NCBI GenBank assembly: GCA_016717005.1
Contig: JADJUF010000037.1
Coordinates: 930,001-994,000 of the forward strand
Source: Myxococcales bacterium
GTDB taxonomy: Bacteria > Myxococcota_A > Polyangia > Haliangiales > Haliangiaceae
Direction: 5' to 3'
Length of the DNA: 64,000 bases
Shown: positions 10,101-20,611 of the stretch, in pieces
Layout of the letters: every line of letters begins with the position of its first letter
Position numbering within the stretch: the first letter of the stretch is position 1
Program-made: the position numbers and the translations under genes
Notes under the pieces: generated by a model
The model's input: only the letters and a program-made list of their open reading frames with translations
Told to the model about the DNA's origin: nothing
The model's database searches: none

Positions 10101-11837
10101 GTTCTCCTCGGCCAGCTTCTTCTGGTAGGCCTTGGTCTGGTCCTCGATCGACTGCGTGCCCTTGGCCAGGGACTTGGTCGCGTCCCAGTTCTCGCCGACC
10201 GAGCCGGCCTTCTTGCCGAGGTTCTCGACCCCCTGCTCGATGTCGATCTTGTCGGCGAACTTGTTCATCTTGGCGGCCCGCTCGTCGAGCGCCCTCATGA
10301 ACTTGCCGTCGTTGATCTGGTTGATCTTGGTCTTGACGGCGGTGCTGAGCCGCGCGCCCTTGTCCTTGGCCCAGTCGGCGGCCTTGGTCGTGGCGTCCTT
10401 GACGATCTTGACCGGCTTCGAGTTGCCGACCGTCTCGGCGACCTTGCTCGCGGTGTTCTTGACGAACTGCGCCGGCTTGGTCTTGCCGGCCCAGGTCGCG
10501 GCCTTGCTGGCCTTGTCCTTGATGAAGTCGCCGGCCTTGGCGACCGCGCCCTTCTCGGCCTGCCACACGCCGTTGACGATGCGGCCCTTGACGCCGCCGA
10601 AGCCGAGCTTGCGGAAGACCTTGTCGACGAAGTTCTTGACGTTGCCGCTGATGCCCTTGGTCACGCGGCCGATCAGCGCCTTCGCGCGCTTGAACAGGCC
10701 GTTCATGATGCCCTTGCTCTTGCCGAGCATGCCCTTCATGAACTTCGGGCCGAACTGCATCGCCAGGCTGATGACGCCGCTGGCGGCGTCGTTGGCCTCG
10801 CTCATCATCTGATCGGCGCAGGCGGCCTTCTCCTCGGGCGACGCGCCCGCGGCGACCAGCTGGGCCAGGCGCACGCCGTTGAGCCCGGTCAGCACGCCCG
10901 ACAGCGCGAACGAGATCACGTCGCAGATCAGGCCGACGATGTTGAGGATGCGCGCCACCGCCGACACCGCGGCGCCGATCGGCGGGAAGATCATCCCGAG
11001 CAGACCGACCACGGTCAGGATCAGGCCGATCTTGCCGCAGATGCTCCCGACCACGCCGGCGATGCTCTTGATCGCCGACAGCACCTTCATGATCGAGCCG
11101 AGGAAGCCCTCGGCCTTCTTGTACGGGTTGTTGCTCCAGACCGCGGCGATGTTCTTGCCCTCGCCGATCCAGTTGCCGGCCCGGGCCAGCGCGCCGTTGA
11201 GCCCGTCGCCGGCGCTGCCGATGTACGTGTCGATCTGGCCCTGGAAGCCCTGGGCGACGTCGCCCATCTGCTTGATCTTGGCGATCGTGTCCTTGGTGCC
11301 GGGCGCCTTGGGCTCGTACGCGTCGAGCGCGGCGCTGATGTCGCCGTCGCCGCCGGCCAGGGCCGCGATCATGTCGCCGCCGCCGCCGCCCGCCGCCGCG
11401 GGCCCGCCGCCCTTGGTCGCGGGCTTGCCGCCGGCCTTGCCAGGCTGCTTGCCGCCGCCGCCGTCGCCGCCGCCCTTCTTCGCCGGCCCGCCCTTGTCGC
11501 CGCCCTTGGCCGACGCAGGGGTCTGCACCGACGGCTTGGTCGCGGTCCCGGGCTTGGGCGGCGCGCCGGCGTCGGCGGGGGCGTCCTTCTCGTTCTTGGA
11601 CACCTCCTCCTTCATCTCGTCGACGTGCTCTTGCGCCGCGCCCTTCTCGCTGTCGGCCTTGGAGCCGGCCTCGCCGAGCACGCCCTGCAGCCAGCCCATC
11701 GGCGAGTTCGCGATCTGCCCCTCGACCTTGGCCACGATCGCGGCGTCGGCCTCGGCCCCCGTCTGGGTCTTCGCGGCGTGCTTGGCGATCAGTGCTTGCG
11801 CGTCTCCACCGGCGGCGGCGGGGGCAGGGGTGGCCAT
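7101..11837 (-). CDS. Giant Ala/Lys-rich helical protein with hydrophobic block; two compensating frameshifts
   Basis: The ATG at 11837 follows a GGAG site. The ~1,578-residue product starts with a short helical region, then a Gly/Lys/Pro linker (~100-155). A strongly hydrophobic block follows (~245-330: GLILTVVGLLGMIFPPIGAA, GLICDVISFALSGVL), then ~500 residues of Lys/Ala/Glu-rich helix or coiled coil. A Thr/Pro/Ala repeat linker (TPAAATPAGA units, ~895-1020) precedes more coiled coil. There is no Sec signal. Between ~8220 and ~7790 the residues characteristic of this gene move to the neighbouring frame and then return: a +1 shift is cancelled by a -1 shift. Either two sequence errors or a genuinely altered ~143-codon stretch is present. 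The composition suggests a tape-measure-like, cargo or pore-forming protein, but no family is recognised. Confidence 0.7.
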   Translation of the reverse strand: MATPAPAAAGGDAQALIAKHAAKTQTGAEADAAIVAKVEGQIANSPMGWLQGVLGEAGSKADSEKGAAQEHVDEMKEEVSKNEKDAPADAGAPPKPGTATKPSVQTPASAKGGDKGGPAKKGGGDGGGGKQPGKAGGKPATKGGGPAAAGGGGGDMIAALAGGDGDISAALDAYEPKAPGTKDTIAKIKQMGDVAQGFQGQIDTYIGSAGDGLNGALARAGNWIGEGKNIAAVWSNNPYKKAEGFLGSIMKVLSAIKSIAGVVGSICGKIGLILTVVGLLGMIFPPIGAAVSAVARILNIVGLICDVISFALSGVLTGLNGVRLAQLVAAGASPEEKAACADQMMSEANDAASGVISLAMQFGPKFMKGMLGKSKGIMNGLFKRAKALIGRVTKGISGNVKNFVDKVFRKLGFGGVKGRIVNGVWQAEKGAVAKAGDFIKDKASKAATWAGKTKPAQFVKNTASKVAETVGNSKPVKIVKDATTKAADWAKDKGARLSTAVKTKINQINDGKFMRALDERAAKMNKFADKIDIEQGVENLGKKAGSVGENWDATKSLAKGTQSIEDQTKAYQKKLAEENVANLAEAREKWMREQAAKKQAQNLEMKSQGISNSKGRGAVKLEARQLEKEASQVGALTKTEAKTATDAAEKSTKDATKLADANERIDEEFKAKRDKDPAAFADDAQKARMRRRELEGSLAGDEAQRDSLKKIAEKDLTAAQTAELAALDKKLKPLEELRKQDDRYYKALSGGAERPTGPSGGVIDQAKWYKETGGKVVSGARAASDLYNAGGAAIDAMQGEDVSFNGAPSKWNMPGVGQLVKPDKKNWEDAEAFDFKNPLAWDKDGAKSNADERSSAAAKKLGGAPALSVPDESKSEFHDFVVKKAATTSIAGTVRSMLAGIKKKDPAATPSTPTPTPVAPATQNAPVSAARQNANPDAAPSVTATPTATPTAEPAAATPAAATPAGATPAAATPAGATPAAEPAAATPAEPAADTGGAGGGTPDAGGDGGGGEPLPYWPHLLAPGGEFTMAMKDFSFMRKITIEFKKGQVSAKQKAVDTLATYGKYEEYAAKRKAEAATHKADTQAAGQVTQQNQQAAGDGATQAGQADAKQNEGKSAAGQKAAVDLPEPESKGFWGRIIGRIKRWAKNKAAEIFGWIQGKIADVILRGLCGVSMADMKAYSGALKNQQARAKGVADTGAETSDKAGGEGRRGQDDLAEGDRGGREVDRRGRHQPHRGRHVPAGHQQLRAAAQGRGRDREPVHLADHRRGEAGPRRRQGGRGEGQVRGGGGQGGARGRGPGRRDRRHRRRRPARPERAARAVVERAVVERAVIERAGRRRGRGQRRRAGAADEEADEAHNAALVRDAASYVAGAADTGVAQVESKVEDYKNQIKASTTNRDKKQTAQLEAGNADIGDGATDIVAELKTEISGAKTQLLEIEGGSDAAVSAVTAIAETVDKQLQQANEALDKAFLSVYEKIKSSARTTKSAALEGVNGVAAPVTNAVQGQLDKREGTADAVWNTGADVVGAVANPVGNAATDAAAWTVNKAAWAGAGTIYGMEQYGEAQAQGGVPMMPY

Positions 11838-11848
11838 GGTGGTCTCCT

Positions 11849-13036
11849 TCAGGCGCTCGGGCTGCTGGTGAGCTCGTCGGCCAGGCGGCGCGCCCGGCTC
11901 ACGTCGTCGATCATCTTGGTGAAGCGGGCGCGCCCCATGTGGTCGCGCAGCGACTCGATGAGCCGCTCGAACATCGGCCGGACGCCGTCGCCCTGGACCT
12001 GGCGCAGCGCGTGGTAGCTCTCGGCGATCGTCCGGTACGCCGACGGGTAGTCGCCGTGGTTCTGGTAGATCTGCGACATCAGCCCGACCGCGGCGACGTA
12101 GCGGCCGAGGTCGCCGCCGGCGGCGCCGATGCGCGCGACCTCGATGCAGCGATCGAGCGCGCCGGCGGTCTTGTTGCGCTGGCTCATCAGGCCGGCCTGG
12201 CCGATCAGCGCCGCGACGTGCAGGTCGGTGAGGCCGTGCTCGAGCGCGCGATCGCGGGCGATCTGGATCACCCGGTCGGCCTCCTCGGCGCCCGCCAGGT
12301 CGCCGCGCGCCGCCAGCGCCGCGGCGCGGGCGATCCGGGCCTCGATCTCGTCGGCCGGGCTCGCGTGCTCGGTCGCGATGCGCACGATCTCGCGCAGCTG
12401 GTTGGCGGCGGTGGCCGCGTCGCCGCGGGCCAGCGCGTCGGTGGCCAGCACCTGGCGCGCGGTGAACACCGTGTCGACCCAGCGCGGCTCATGGCGCAGC
12501 TCGTCGACGAGCGCGCGCAGCTCGTCGAACGGCGCGGGATCGCCGGGCTCGTCGTGGAGCACGTCCTCGGCGATGCCCAGCGTGATCTCGGCCAGCGCCT
12601 GCTGCCACAGCGGATCGCGCGCGTCGGCCTGCGCGGCGACGACGCCCGCGGCCCCGCGCAGGGTCGGGCCGGCGACGGCGCGGTCGCCCCGCCGGATCCC
12701 GACGCGGCACGAGCGCGCCGCGATCGCGAACATCAGCGGGCCGGTGCGCTCGATGCGCTCGCCGGCCGACGACAGCACCGAGTCGGCCGCGGTCCAGTCG
12801 AGCTCGATCATCTTGATCGACGCCAGGCGCAGCAGCAGCCGTGCCTCGAGCGCCGGATCTTCGACCGGCTCGACGAGGGGGCCGGCAGCGTGGATGTTGG
12901 CGCGCACCACCGCTGCGCGGTGACCGAGCAGCGGATCGTCCTCCGCGAGGCGCACCGCGGCCGTCGCGCGCGCGGCCGGATCGGCCGCGGCGAGCTGGGC
13001 GCGCAGGGAGTCGAGATGCGCGATCATCGGGCGCAT
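11849..13036 (-). CDS. TPR-like helical repeat protein (395 aa)
   Basis: The ATG at 13036 gives MRPMIAHLDSLRAQLAAADP. The protein is almost wholly alpha-helical with repeating ~35-40-residue A-rich helix pairs (ALARGDAATAANQLREIVRI, AALAARGDLAGAEEADRVIQ), as in tetratricopeptide-type solenoids that mediate protein contacts. No signal peptide. It is the first gene of the minus operon; its stop lies 11 bp before the ATG of the giant protein, so the two are co-translated. It faces another TPR-like gene across the divergent 52-bp spacer, suggesting that both serve as adaptors in one assembly. MIAHLDS at 13027 is an alternative start. Confidence 0.7.
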   Translation of the reverse strand: MRPMIAHLDSLRAQLAAADPAARATAAVRLAEDDPLLGHRAAVVRANIHAAGPLVEPVEDPALEARLLLRLASIKMIELDWTAADSVLSSAGERIERTGPLMFAIAARSCRVGIRRGDRAVAGPTLRGAAGVVAAQADARDPLWQQALAEITLGIAEDVLHDEPGDPAPFDELRALVDELRHEPRWVDTVFTARQVLATDALARGDAATAANQLREIVRIATEHASPADEIEARIARAAALAARGDLAGAEEADRVIQIARDRALEHGLTDLHVAALIGQAGLMSQRNKTAGALDRCIEVARIGAAGGDLGRYVAAVGLMSQIYQNHGDYPSAYRTIAESYHALRQVQGDGVRPMFERLIESLRDHMGRARFTKMIDDVSRARRLADELTSSPSA

Positions 13037-13051
13037 CGTAGTACGGCGGGA

Positions 13052-13081
13052 TTGCGCCGATCCTTCCTGGGTTTCTATAAT
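13052..13081 (+). promoter_or_regulatory. Sigma70-type promoter of the TPR-AAA-HEAT operon (leaderless)
   Basis: A perfect TATAAT occupies 13076-13081, with TTGCGC (13052-13057) 18 bp upstream as a weak -35. Transcription should begin about 7 bases past the -10 box, which is exactly the ATG at 13089. The mRNA is therefore predicted to be leaderless. The promoter lies in the 52-bp spacer between the two divergent operons. Confidence 0.6.
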
Positions 13082-13088
13082 GTTTCCG

Positions 13089-14183
13089 ATGACTGCCAGC
13101 GGCGCAGACCTGGTGGCCATCGCCCGGCTCCGGAGCGAAATCGCCATCCTCGCGCGCGGCGGCGAGTACGACCTTGCCCAGGCCCGGTTGCTGGAGCTGG
13201 CCACCCTCGACCTCCGGGTGGGGCTGCGGGCCGACGCGCTCCTGCGGACGCGGCAAGCTGCTGAACTTGCTAGAAGTGGCGGGCAGCTCGCGGAGGAGCT
13301 GCAGGCCGAGCTGCTGCTCGCGCTGGCCGAGGTCCAGGCGGGGTCGTTCACCGGTGCAGAGCAGGCCGCGGACACGGTGCTCCTGCGATCCGGTGCGCTT
13401 GAAGACCACATCAGGCGCCCTCTCGTTACATCCGCCTACCTTGTGCGCGGGATGGCGAGCCGCCGGGCGGGATCCCTGGTCCCGGCGCGGGTGGCGCTCG
13501 ACCAGTGCCGGCAGCGCGCGGTGATGCTGGGGCGCGCGGACCTGTCGGCGCTGGCGCTGGCCGAGCTGGGCCTGGTCGAGCTCGCGGACGGCGATCCGGC
13601 CGCCGCCGCGGTCTGCTTCACGTTCGCGCGGGACGCGTTTGGGCTCGCGGGCCAGGACACGGTCGCGCGCGGGGTCGAGCTCTTGGCGCTCGACGCGTTC
13701 GTCGCCAGCGGCCGGCTCGACGAGGCCCGCGCGATCGCGACCGCCACGCTGGCCGACGCCGACGCCCGCGGCGACGACGAGCTGGCCGCGCGCGCGGCCG
13801 GCGTCCTGGCCGACGCGCTGGCGGCCGCGGGCGAGCGACCGCAGGCGCTGATCGCCGCCGACGACGCCGCGCAGCGGACGCGGCGGCTCACCGGGGAGCG
13901 CGGCCGGGCGCTCGCCGTGCGCGCGCGCCTGCGGCAGGCGACGCTGATCGACGATCCGGGCACCCAGGCGCTGCACCTCGAGGCCGCGGTCGACGGCGCG
14001 GTCGCGAGCGGCGACGCGGCGATCCTGGCGACGGCGCTCGACGCGCTGGTCGCGGGCGCGATGATGGCGACGCTGCCGCCGGCGGCGTGGGCCCAGGTCG
14101 CGGAGCTGGCGCGCGCGTGCCGCGCCGCCGGGCTTCTCCGCCTCGCCGACATGGCCGACGCTGCGCTGGCCGAGCTACGATGA
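13089..14183 (+). CDS. TPR-like helical repeat protein (364 aa)
   Basis: Start MTASGADLVAIARLRSEIAI at 13089 is preferred over the ATG at 13080 because the latter overlaps the TATAAT box (13076-13081). The product is an Ala-rich helical solenoid with repeated helix pairs (ARGGEYDLAQARLLELATLD, ALAELGLVELADGDPAAAAV, ADALAAAGERPQALIAADDA) typical of TPR folds. There is no signal peptide or catalytic motif. It is the first gene of the plus operon; the AAA+ gene starts 7 bp after its stop. Together with its divergent counterpart (11849-13036), it probably acts as an adaptor for the ATPase or the giant protein. Confidence 0.7.
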   Translation: MTASGADLVAIARLRSEIAILARGGEYDLAQARLLELATLDLRVGLRADALLRTRQAAELARSGGQLAEELQAELLLALAEVQAGSFTGAEQAADTVLLRSGALEDHIRRPLVTSAYLVRGMASRRAGSLVPARVALDQCRQRAVMLGRADLSALALAELGLVELADGDPAAAAVCFTFARDAFGLAGQDTVARGVELLALDAFVASGRLDEARAIATATLADADARGDDELAARAAGVLADALAAAGERPQALIAADDAAQRTRRLTGERGRALAVRARLRQATLIDDPGTQALHLEAAVDGAVASGDAAILATALDALVAGAMMATLPPAAWAQVAELARACRAAGLLRLADMADAALAELR

Positions 14184-14190
14184 CCGCGCC

Positions 14191-16307
<2,117 letters not shown>

Positions 16308-16311
<4 letters not shown>

Positions 16312-18245
16312 GCGAGCTGACCTCGCGCACCGCGGTCCGCCGCGCCGCGCTCCTGACTCCCGACGGCGAGCGCCTGGCGCTCCAGCCCGCGCTGGCGCAG
16401 GCGCACCTGCTGGCGCCGCTGGCGCCGGCGGCGGCGATCGAGCGGCTGATGGCGTACCTGCTCGATCCCAAGGGCCGGGCGATCCTCGGCGCCGACGACG
16501 ACCTGGCGGCGTGGCTCGCCGGCTCGCCGCTGCTGCGCCCGTGCGGCCCCGGCGTGGGCGTGCCGATCCACGACGATCTGGCCGCGGTGATCGTCGCGCC
16601 GGTGCTGGCCAAGGCCGACGGGCTGCCGCCGGTGCTGGCGCGCTGGCGGTGGTCGCCGCGCGCCGACGCGCTGATCGCGGCGACGGTCGCGTCGCTCGAG
16701 CCCGACGCCGGCGCCCGGGCGCTGGCCGCGCTGCGGGAGCCCGGCCCCGACGAGGAGGTCGTGCACCAGGCGCTGCTGCAGGCCGGCCGCGCGCTCGCGT
16801 GGGCGCCGCACCTGCACGACACGCCCGACGGCGAGGCGGTGATCGGTCAGCTGGTGCGCCTGCTCGATCGCGGCTCGCCGCGGCCGCTGCTGGCGCAGCT
16901 GGTCGGCGCGCTCGGACCGATCGCCCGCTGCGGCACGGCCCAGGGTGAGCGCGTGCGCATGCACGCCCAGGCCCAGCTCGGCGCCGCGGTGACGCGCATC
17001 CAGGCGGCGAGCCAGCCGGCCGGCTTCGCGGCCGAGCTGGCGGCGATCGATCAGAGCGCCGGGCGCGAGGACATCGAGCGCATGAAGCTGCGGCCCGACT
17101 GGGAGCACGCCGAGTACGCGGCCCACGTGCTGGGCGCGGCCGCGCCGTCGGTGGTCGAGGGCTTCACCGCGTGGCACGCGATGGCGCAGCGGCTGTGGGG
17201 CGAGCTGCCGCTGATGCCGGCGTTCATCGACGGCCTGGTGCAGTCCGCCAACACCGTGCCGATCGCCGAGCTGGTGATCGCGATGGCCGCCGGCGACGAG
17301 GACGATCGCGCGCTCGCGGCCGAGCTGGCCTGCCAGCTCCCGGTCGACGACGCCGCGGTGGCGCTGGCGGCGCTGATCGAGGACTCGCGGGCCGAGGTGC
17401 GGGTGTCGTCGATCCGCGCGCTGGCGCTCCTGGGCGCGATCGAGCCGATCATGGCGCGGCTCGACGATCCCGCGCCCGAGGTCGCGGCCGCGGCGGCGCT
17501 GGCGCTGGTCGATCTGGGCCAGCGCGATCGCGTGCGCACCCGCCGGCCCGACGATCCCAACCTGGCGCGCCGGGCCGCGGTGGCCGCGGCGACCGGCGCC
17601 TCCGACACCCAGACGCTGGGCGAGCTGGCGGTGGCGCTCTTGCACCTGCTCGACGACGTCGAGGATCACGACGAGCTGTCGGGCTCGCCGCTGCTCGACG
17701 CGCTGGCGGCGGCGGTGTTCACGACCCCGCTCGGGCTCGAGCGCGCCGCGGCGCTGGTCACCGGCATCCCCGAGACCCTGCCGCTGCTGGCGCTGGCGCT
17801 GCCGCGCGACGTCGATCAGCAGCCGGGCGTGCTCGCGCCGCCGGCCCCGCGGGCCGCGCTCGAGGCGGCGCTGGCCGACGCGCTCACCAGCGACGACGAG
17901 GGCGCGGCGATCGCGCTCGGGCTCCTGGCCGGGATGGCGTGCGGCGACGAGGCGCTCGCCGCGCGGATCGCCGCCGCGCTCGAGGCCACCGACGGCTACG
18001 CCGGCCAGCTCCTGGTCGCGCTGGCCGAGGTCCGGGCCCGCACCGACGCCGGCGCCGCCGCGATCGCGCCGCTGCTCGCCGCCGCCGCGCCGCTGCTCGG
18101 GCGCATCTACGCCGGCGCCGCCGCCGGGCGGATCCTGCCGGTCGAGCACCCCGCCTGGGCCGAGGTCCGGTCGCTGCTCGAGCTCGGCACCTCGGCGCGG
18201 GCCGGGGCCTGGGCGTCGCTGCGCGATCGCGTCCGCCTCGAGTGA
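16308..18245 (+). CDS. HEAT-repeat-like helical protein
   Basis: The start ATG at 16308 overlaps the AAA+ gene's stop (ATGA), giving 645 residues and translational coupling. The C-terminal two thirds carry HEAT-type units (DDAAVALAALIEDSRAEVRV, SSIRALALLGAIEPIMARLD, DPAPEVAAAAALALVDLGQ). No signal peptide, membrane segment or catalytic motif is visible. HEAT solenoids act as scaffolds; here the protein likely works with the ATPase. Its last codons and stop are repeated imperfectly about three times in the spacer that follows. Confidence 0.75.
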
Positions 18246-18462
18246 GCGCGCGGCCCGGGGGCCGAGACCGCCGGCAGCGCGGCGCGCCGCGATCGCGGCC
18301 GCCGCGAGTCCGCCTCGAGTGATCGCGCGGCGGGCGGCCGGGGCCGCCGGCCGGGCGGCGCCGCGATCGCGTCCGCCGCGAGTGAGCGCGCGGCTGGCGC
18401 CGAACCGCCGGCCGGGCGGCGCGCCGCGACCGCGGCCGCCGCGCGTGATTGCGCGGCCCGAC
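18220..18462 (+). repeat. Tandem imperfect copies of the 3' end of the HEAT-like gene
   Basis: A unit of ~60-75 bp beginning with the last codons and stop of the HEAT-like gene (cgcgatcgcgtccgcctcga then gtgagcgcgcgg) recurs about three more times up to 18462, just before tyrS. The copies differ by substitutions and small indels, so they are diverged rather than assembly duplicates. Confidence 0.75.
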
Positions 18463-18486
18463 CCGCGCACGTACCCTGCCGCCGCC

Positions 18487-19773
18487 ATGACGGCCAACAT
18501 CCTGCCTGAGCTCGAGGCCCGCGGCCTCGTCGCTGACGTGACCAACCGTGACGAGCTCGGCGCCGCGTTCGCCGCCGGCAACGTGCCGCACTACGCCGGC
18601 CACGATCCCACCGCCACCAGCCTCCACGTCGGCCACCTGATCCCGGTCGTGATCCAGCGGCGCCTGCAGCTCGCCGGCCACCGCCCGATCGCGGTCGTCG
18701 GCGGCGCCACCGGGATGATCGGCGATCCGTCGGGGCGCTCGGCCGAGCGCAACCTGCTCGACCGCGACACGCTCGCGGCCAACGTCGCCGGGCTGCGCGC
18801 GCAGCTCGGCCGCCTGCTCGACTTCGACGACGGCCCCGCCGGCGCGGTGCTCACCAACAACCACGACTGGTTCGAGGGCGTGTCGTTCCTCGACTTCCTG
18901 CGCGAGGTCGGCAAGCACGTCACGATCAACTACATGCTCGCGAAGGACTCGGTGAAGTCCCGGCTCGAGGAGCGCGACAGCGGCCTGTCGTACACCGAGT
19001 TCAGCTACATGCTGCTCCAGGCCTGGGACTTCGTCGTGCTCGCGCGCCAGCACGGGTGCCGGCTGCAGGTCGGCGGCTCCGATCAGTGGGGCAACATCAC
19101 CGCCGGCTGCGAGCTGGGCCGGCGCCTGGGCACGGCGCAGCTGTGGGGCCTGACCGCGCCGTTGCTGCTCGACGCCAGCGGCCAGAAGATGGGCAAGACC
19201 TCGACCGGCGAGCGGGTCTGGCTCGATCCGGCGCAGACCACCTCGTACGCGTTCTTCCAGTACTTCGTGAACGTCGACGACGCGCTGGCGCCGTCGATGC
19301 TCAAGAAGTTCTCGTTCCGCCCGCTGCCCGAGCTCGACGAGGTCATCGCCGTCCACGACGGCGATCACAGCAAGCGCCACTGCCAGCGCGAGCTGGCCCG
19401 GGACATCACGCGCTGGGTCCACGGCGACGCCGGCCTCGCCACCGCCGAGCGCGCCACCGCGGTGATGTTCGGCGGCAGCCTCGCCGACGCCAAGGACGCC
19501 GACCTGGCCGCGCTCGCCGGCGTCGTCGGCACCACCGCGGTCACCCGGGCCGAGGTCGAGGCCGGCCTGCCGCTCATCGACCTGCTGGTGCGCGCCGAGC
19601 TGTGCGCGTCCAAGGGCGAGGCCAAGCGGCTGATCGCCGGCGGCGGCGTCTACGTCAACAACCAGCGCGAGAGCGCCGGCGATCGCAAGCTCGACCTCGG
19701 CGCCCTCGGCACCGAGTCGTACATCTTCCTGCGCAGCGGCAAGAAGAACTACCGGCTGGTCCACGTCGGCTGA
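18487..19773 (+). CDS. tyrS: Tyrosyl-tRNA synthetase
   Basis: This 428-residue protein charges tRNA-Tyr with tyrosine in the cytoplasm. It starts at the ATG at 18487 (MTANILPELEARGLV). The class I signature appears as HVGH at residues 47-50, and the second signature (KMSKS class) as KMGKT from K234. The motif VGGSDQWGNITAG is characteristic of bacterial TyrRS amino-acid recognition. An S4 RNA-binding domain occupies the last ~65 residues (LCASKGEAKRLIAGGGVYVN). Length is normal for the family. Its 3' end is repeated in tandem downstream. Confidence 0.95.
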   Translation: MTANILPELEARGLVADVTNRDELGAAFAAGNVPHYAGHDPTATSLHVGHLIPVVIQRRLQLAGHRPIAVVGGATGMIGDPSGRSAERNLLDRDTLAANVAGLRAQLGRLLDFDDGPAGAVLTNNHDWFEGVSFLDFLREVGKHVTINYMLAKDSVKSRLEERDSGLSYTEFSYMLLQAWDFVVLARQHGCRLQVGGSDQWGNITAGCELGRRLGTAQLWGLTAPLLLDASGQKMGKTSTGERVWLDPAQTTSYAFFQYFVNVDDALAPSMLKKFSFRPLPELDEVIAVHDGDHSKRHCQRELARDITRWVHGDAGLATAERATAVMFGGSLADAKDADLAALAGVVGTTAVTRAEVEAGLPLIDLLVRAELCASKGEAKRLIAGGGVYVNNQRESAGDRKLDLGALGTESYIFLRSGKKNYRLVHVG

Positions 19774-19915
19774 TCAGCGGCGGTGGCCGGGCGCCGCGTC
19801 GACTGATCAGCGCCGGGGGCCGCGCGCCGGCGCCGCGTCGACTGATCAGCGCCGGTGGCCGCGGGCAGGCGCCTCGTCGACTGATTCAGCGCCAGTGGCC
19901 GCGGGCAGGCGCCGG
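19764..19915 (+). repeat. Four tandem ~39-bp units derived from the tyrS 3' end
   Basis: The unit cgtcgactgatcagcgccgg plus ~19 bp recurs at about 19766, 19798, 19837 and 19876. The first copy contains the last tyrS codons and its TGA, so the array is a tandem amplification of the stop region. Confidence 0.8.
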
Positions 19916-20079
19916 GCGCCGCGACGATCGACGGCGTTGACCACGGCGACGCGGGAATGGCGGGCGCGGCGGCGTGGTTGTGCCTGTGCGCCCTCGATCG
20001 TGCCGAGGTCCGCTGCGGCGCGTCAGCGAGCCGTCGTGCTCGCACCCAACGTTCCCCGACCAGCCGGAGTCCCTTCATC

Positions 20080-20427
20080 ATGACCCCGTTCGCAAGCGTC
20101 CTGCCGCGTCCCAGCGCTCGCGCCGCCGCGCTCGTCGCCGCGGTCGCCGCGGTCGCGATCGCGGTCGCCCTGCTGATCCCTGCCCCCCACAAGCACGCGA
20201 CGCCGCGGCAGGCGCCCACGTACTGCGGGCCGACCCAGCGCGGCGCCTCCATGCACGGCCACTGCCGCCCGGCCATCTACGTGATGGAGATCGAGACCCG
20301 CTTCGTCGATCCGCACTTCGCCCAGCCGCCACCGCAGCGCATGGGCTGCCGCTACCCGGTCGATCCGCACATCGCCGCGCCCCACAGCCACCGGGTGCCC
20401 CACGTCCACGCGCACCGCTGGCGGTGA
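20080..20427 (+). CDS. His/Pro-rich exported or membrane-anchored small protein
   Basis: The ATG at 20080 (MTPFASVLPRPSARAAALVA) gives 115 residues with one hydrophobic N-terminal segment (~16-34) that could be a signal peptide or anchor. The rest is rich in His, Pro and Arg (APHKHATPRQAP, PHIAAPHSHRVPHVHAHRW) with two or three Cys, hinting at metal binding outside the membrane. No family recognised. No strong ribosome binding site is visible, so the start is moderate. The last ~34 bp including the stop recur at 20549-20582. Confidence 0.55.
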   Translation: MTPFASVLPRPSARAAALVAAVAAVAIAVALLIPAPHKHATPRQAPTYCGPTQRGASMHGHCRPAIYVMEIETRFVDPHFAQPPPQRMGCRYPVDPHIAAPHSHRVPHVHAHRWR

Positions 20428-20582
20428 CGACCGCCTGGGGGCACGCCTGCGCCCGGTCATCATCGCGCCGCGGCAGCCACCCGCTCCCGACCGTGTCCAC
20501 GCGCGGGCGATGACGACCGTGCCGACGACCAGGGTCCAGACCCATGCCCACGTCCACGCGCACCGCTGGCGGTGACGACCGC
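20401..20582 (+). repeat. Direct repeat of the 20080-20427 gene end
   Basis: Bases 20401-20434 recur almost exactly at 20549-20582 (shared core cgcaccgctggcggtgacga). The copied piece includes the stop codon of the His-rich gene. The second copy ends ~30 bp before the arsH-like start. Confidence 0.8.
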
Positions 20583-20611
20583 GCCGACGGCTCGTGGCAT
20601 CCTGCGCCGCG

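Noticed and set aside
8598..12017. Very long open frame on the plus strand opposite the giant gene
   Set aside because: It is Arg/Gly/Leu-rich shadow sequence without motifs, produced by high GC opposite a real gene with ribosome binding site, coupling and coiled-coil composition.
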